Source: JAWXCM01 sp034408745 (lineage in GTDB: Bacteria; Acidobacteriota; Terriglobia; Bryobacterales; Bryobacteraceae). From it: a stretch of DNA of 33,572 bases. Positions within the stretch are counted from its first letter, which is position 1, and each line of letters starts with the position of its first letter. Both the position numbers and the translations under genes were made by a program. The stretch is from assembly GCA_034408745.1 (NCBI GenBank), contig JAWXCM010000287.1, forward strand, positions 1-33,572, read 5' to 3'. Shown piece after piece: positions 31,057 to 33,572 of this stretch. Below the pieces are notes generated by a model. The model saw nothing but the letters and a program-made list of their open reading frames with translations, did not search any database and was not told where the DNA came from.

Positions 31057-31138
31057 GGGACGAAAGTTCAAGTTTGCGTTGTGCCGGGGGTGCGCCGCCC
31101 GGAGTGTGTACGCTCGCCGGATCAAATGAGGTTGTGAA

Positions 31139-32446
31139 ATGTCAAAAGCTATAACGCCGAAGCAGAGACTGGGCCAGGTGAATTCAGGCCGGAAGAAGGC
31201 CATTACGTGGACGGTGTTCGTGTTGCTGGCCGCCGGAGGCGGCTACGGATATTACCGCTATGCCCAGGCTCACGAAGAGCCTGTCGAAGTCCCGGTTGCC
31301 AAAGCGCGCAAGGCCGAGTTCATCATTGCGGTCAAGACTCGCGGCGAAATCCGAAGCGTCAATTCGCTGATCGTTTCCGCGCCCCAGGTGCCCGATGTCC
31401 GCATCGTCAAGATCGCCGAATCCGGCAAACCGGTGCGTAAGGGCGACATGGTAGTCGAATTCGACGCGGCTGCGCAGGAGCAGAGTTTGCTGGAGCGCAA
31501 CACCAGCGTTCGTACAGTCGACAGCGAAATCGTACAGGTGAAGGCGTCGCACAAGATTGTCGACGAGCAGGACGGCATCAACTCCATGACGGCCGGCTAC
31601 AATCTGGAGCGCTCCAAGCTCGAAGCGTCCAAGGCGGAAGTCGTGTCCGCTATCGAAGGCGCCAAAAGCCGTATCGATGTCGGCGTCAGTGAAGGCGATC
31701 TGAAGGTTGTGAACACCGTCGTCGGTGCCCACAAGACCACGCAGGAAGCCGATCTGGAACGGCTTCAGAATAAGAAAGACAAAGTGGTCCGCGACGTGGA
31801 CCGCGCCAGAGGCTACCTCTCCAAGATGGTCCTGACGGCCCCGCAGGATGGGATTGTAAACATCCTGCCCAACTTCCGCGCGCAGGGTTCGTTCGGTTCG
31901 GCCCCGCCTCCTTTCAAGGAAGGCGACCGCGCATGGACCGGCGCCTCGATTGCTGAGATTCCGGACCTTTCGCACATGCGTATCGAACTGAAGCTGGATG
32001 AGGTGGACCGGGGCCGTCTCCAGATGGGCCAGCACGTGCGAGTGCGCGTGGACGCTATTGCCGACCGTGAACTTCCGGCGGAGCTCGACTGGATCAGCCC
32101 GATCGCGGCCATCAACTATCGCGGCATGGGTATGAGCGAAAAGACGTTTCCGGCTCGCGCGACCCTGGGCCAACTGGATCCGCGGCTCCGGCCCGGCATG
32201 AGCGCCACTGCCGAGATCGTGATTGAAAGTCAGCCGGGTACGCTGCTGATCCCGGTGCGCGCCAGCTTTACCCAGAAGGGCAAGCCGGCGGTTTATGTAC
32301 AGCGGGGCAAGGATTTTGTGCTGCGTGAGATTGAAGTGGGCAGGCGCAACGACACCGACATGGTGGTCCTCAAAGGGCTGAAAGAGGGTGACGTTGTCGC
32401 TCTCGAGAACCCGGTCGAGGCCGCGCGCCGCGCCAGGAAACTGTAG
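31139..32446 (+). CDS. HlyD/MacA-type periplasmic adaptor 2
   Basis: A 435-residue membrane-fusion protein. It starts at ATG 31139 with GAGG about seven bases upstream. One membrane span (about 21-42, AITWTVFVLLAAGGGYGYYR) is followed by lipoyl-half AEFIIAVKTRGEIRSVNSLI and SGKPVRKGDMVVEFDAAAQE, a long coiled coil (about 120-230), the second half around MVLTAPQDGIVNILPNF, and a beta-barrel (LDEVDRGRLQMGQHVRVRVD). No Gly/Ser-rich insert is present, unlike adaptor 1. It lies 82 bases after adaptor 1 and 12 bases before adaptor 3, so 2 and 3 are clearly one operon. In that 82-base gap CCGGG and CCCGG can pair at 31084-31102. Substrate unknown. Confidence 0.88.
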   Translation: MSKAITPKQRLGQVNSGRKKAITWTVFVLLAAGGGYGYYRYAQAHEEPVEVPVAKARKAEFIIAVKTRGEIRSVNSLIVSAPQVPDVRIVKIAESGKPVRKGDMVVEFDAAAQEQSLLERNTSVRTVDSEIVQVKASHKIVDEQDGINSMTAGYNLERSKLEASKAEVVSAIEGAKSRIDVGVSEGDLKVVNTVVGAHKTTQEADLERLQNKKDKVVRDVDRARGYLSKMVLTAPQDGIVNILPNFRAQGSFGSAPPPFKEGDRAWTGASIAEIPDLSHMRIELKLDEVDRGRLQMGQHVRVRVDAIADRELPAELDWISPIAAINYRGMGMSEKTFPARATLGQLDPRLRPGMSATAEIVIESQPGTLLIPVRASFTQKGKPAVYVQRGKDFVLREIEVGRRNDTDMVVLKGLKEGDVVALENPVEAARRARKL

Positions 32447-32458
32447 AGGCTCTCCCCG

Positions 32459-33572
32459 ATGCTTAAGAAAGTTCTCATTCGAGTCGTCATTGTGGCGGTT
32501 GTACTTGGCGGTGCGTGGTACGGCTACTCAGCCTTCAAATCCATGCCTTCCCGCCAGGTGCAAATCGCAACCACCAAAGTCCGGAAGGGTGAAGTCGTAA
32601 TTCGCACCTTCGCCCGCGGTGAAGTCCGGGCGGTCCGGTCGGCCACCTTGATGGCACCCAACCTGTTCGGTACCGTTCAGGTGACACAACTCGCTTCCCT
32701 CGGCGCTCTCGCCAAAGAGAAGGATCTGATCGTTGAATTCGACGACGCGGAAGTGCAGTCGCGTGTCGAAGAAAAGCAGCTTGAGCTGGATCAGATCGAC
32801 GAACAGGTTCGGAAGGCGCAGGCTGACCTCGCCATTCGTAACAATCAGGATCAGGTAGAACTGTTGCGCGCCCGCTTTTCCGTGCGACGCGCTGAACTGG
32901 AAGTAAAGCGCAATGAACTGCTCCCGCAGATCGATCAGCGCAAGAACGACCTCAACCTGGAAGAATCGCGCCGCAGACTGAAGCAGCTGGAAAGCGACAT
33001 CCAGTCGCGGCGCGAGCAGGCTGCCGCGGAAATGGCTGTTTTGAGTGAGCGGAAGCGCAAGGGCAACCTGGAAATGGCTCGTGAGCGCCTCCGCCTCCTT
33101 CAGGTCAAGCTGCTTTCGCCGATGAGCGGCCTGGTCGCGATCCGACAGAACAGGCAGGGTTCGTTCTTCCCCGGCATGCAGATTCCCGACGTCCGCGAGG
33201 GCGATCAGGTGTCGCCCGGTATGCCGATTGCGGACGTGCTCGACCTCTCCGAACTGGAGGTGGTGGCAAAGATCGGGGAAATGGACCGCGCGAACCTGAA
33301 GGAAGGCCAGGACGTGCTGATGCGGCTGGATGCGGTGGGAGAGAAGGAGTTCCACGGCAAGATCAAGAGCATGAGCGGCACCGCGTCGGCCAACATCTTC
33401 TCGGGCGACCCGGCGAAGAAGTTCGACGTGGTTTTCTCTGTGGACATGAAGGAGTTGCTCAGCGGGCTGGGAGCCAAACCGGAGCAGATCAACAAGATTC
33501 TGGCGCAGGCCGAGGTCAACCGCAAGAAAGGTCCAATGATGTCGCTGTCAGCCGATACGGGTGGTCCCGCGA
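32459..33572 (+). CDS. HlyD/MacA-type periplasmic adaptor 3, C-terminus beyond window
   Basis: The ORF starts at ATG 32459, about ten bases after GAGG, and is still open at the window end (371 codons seen). Residues about 5-22 (VLIRVVIVAVVLGGAWYGY) form a membrane span. Then come a lipoyl-half (GEVVIRTFARGEVRAVRSAT, LAKEKDLIVEFDDAEVQSR), a long coiled coil (about 95-210) rich in Glu, Arg and Leu, the second lipoyl-half (VKLLSPMSGLVAIRQNRQGS) and a beta-barrel start (VVAKIGEMDRANLKEGQDVL). It follows adaptor 2 by 12 bases. An ABC transporter of MacB type is expected further downstream by family custom, but is not visible. Confidence 0.88.
   Translation, partial: MLKKVLIRVVIVAVVLGGAWYGYSAFKSMPSRQVQIATTKVRKGEVVIRTFARGEVRAVRSATLMAPNLFGTVQVTQLASLGALAKEKDLIVEFDDAEVQSRVEEKQLELDQIDEQVRKAQADLAIRNNQDQVELLRARFSVRRAELEVKRNELLPQIDQRKNDLNLEESRRRLKQLESDIQSRREQAAAEMAVLSERKRKGNLEMARERLRLLQVKLLSPMSGLVAIRQNRQGSFFPGMQIPDVREGDQVSPGMPIADVLDLSELEVVAKIGEMDRANLKEGQDVLMRLDAVGEKEFHGKIKSMSGTASANIFSGDPAKKFDVVFSVDMKELLSGLGAKPEQINKILAQAEVNRKKGPMMSLSADTGGPA

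Noticed and set aside
1..33572. CRISPR array, rRNA, tRNA or prophage
   Set aside because: No regularly spaced repeats, RNA gene signatures or phage structural genes were seen on either strand; a covariance-model scan was not possible here.

Overview
The window is a compact, G+C-rich bacterial chromosome segment with one clearly foreign, A+T-rich patch. The gene content points to an Acidobacteriota bacterium, probably near Bryobacterales/Solibacteraceae: two very large Oar-like outer-membrane receptors (carboxypeptidase-regulatory-like domain, plug and barrel), a GH43 hydrolase, a Tat-exported sulfatase, a GguC/AraD1 protein, several Uma2 paralogues and tandem HlyD-like adaptors. The taxonomy is inferred from gene content; no rRNA or tRNA was seen.

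Layout. 1-246: start of a small DUF6788-like gene (minus strand) behind a perfect 9-bp dyad. 587-6074 (plus): Oar-like receptor, terminator, GH43 glycosidase and PhzF-family enzyme. 12043 down to 6071 (minus): a tightly packed seven-gene run of deoxyhypusine-synthase-like protein, acyl-CoA dehydrogenase, exported LolA-like protein, AraD1/GguC and three tandem Uma2 paralogues that are mosaics of near-identical and divergent segments. 12067-13577 (plus): a 47-codon ORF coupled to an amidase. 22993 down to 13579 (minus): TreZ and a glycogen debranching enzyme (ATGA overlap), a structured intergenic element, a B12-binding radical SAM protein, a dyad, and a second Oar-like receptor. 23063-23476 (plus): a receiver-only response regulator.

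The most unusual region is 23451-25245. An O-methyltransferase gene lies downstream of an L-galactose-dehydrogenase-like aldo/keto reductase. It is split between its GGL and VIDN residues by about 1.36 kb of A+T-rich DNA carrying a VOC-domain gene, an ArsR-type repressor with a textbook self-regulated promoter, an XRE regulator and a 100-nt imperfect hairpin. Both methyltransferase fragments carry further lesions (an internal deletion with an in-frame stop, and two +1 frameshifts). No transposase, integrase or target duplication is visible. It is either a real horizontal insertion followed by gene decay or an assembly artefact.

26280 to the end (plus): a YflT-like stress protein with a glycine zipper, a terminator, a sulfatase with a C-terminal beta-sandwich-like domain, and three consecutive HlyD/MacA-type adaptor genes. 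The first adaptor has an approximately 110-residue Gly/Ser-rich insertion inside its lipoyl-like domain. The third runs off the window. The ABC or RND partner they serve is presumably just downstream.

Functionally, the window combines polysaccharide capture and degradation, storage-glucan-to-trehalose metabolism, and envelope export. No CRISPR array, rRNA, tRNA, complete insertion sequence or phage gene was found.
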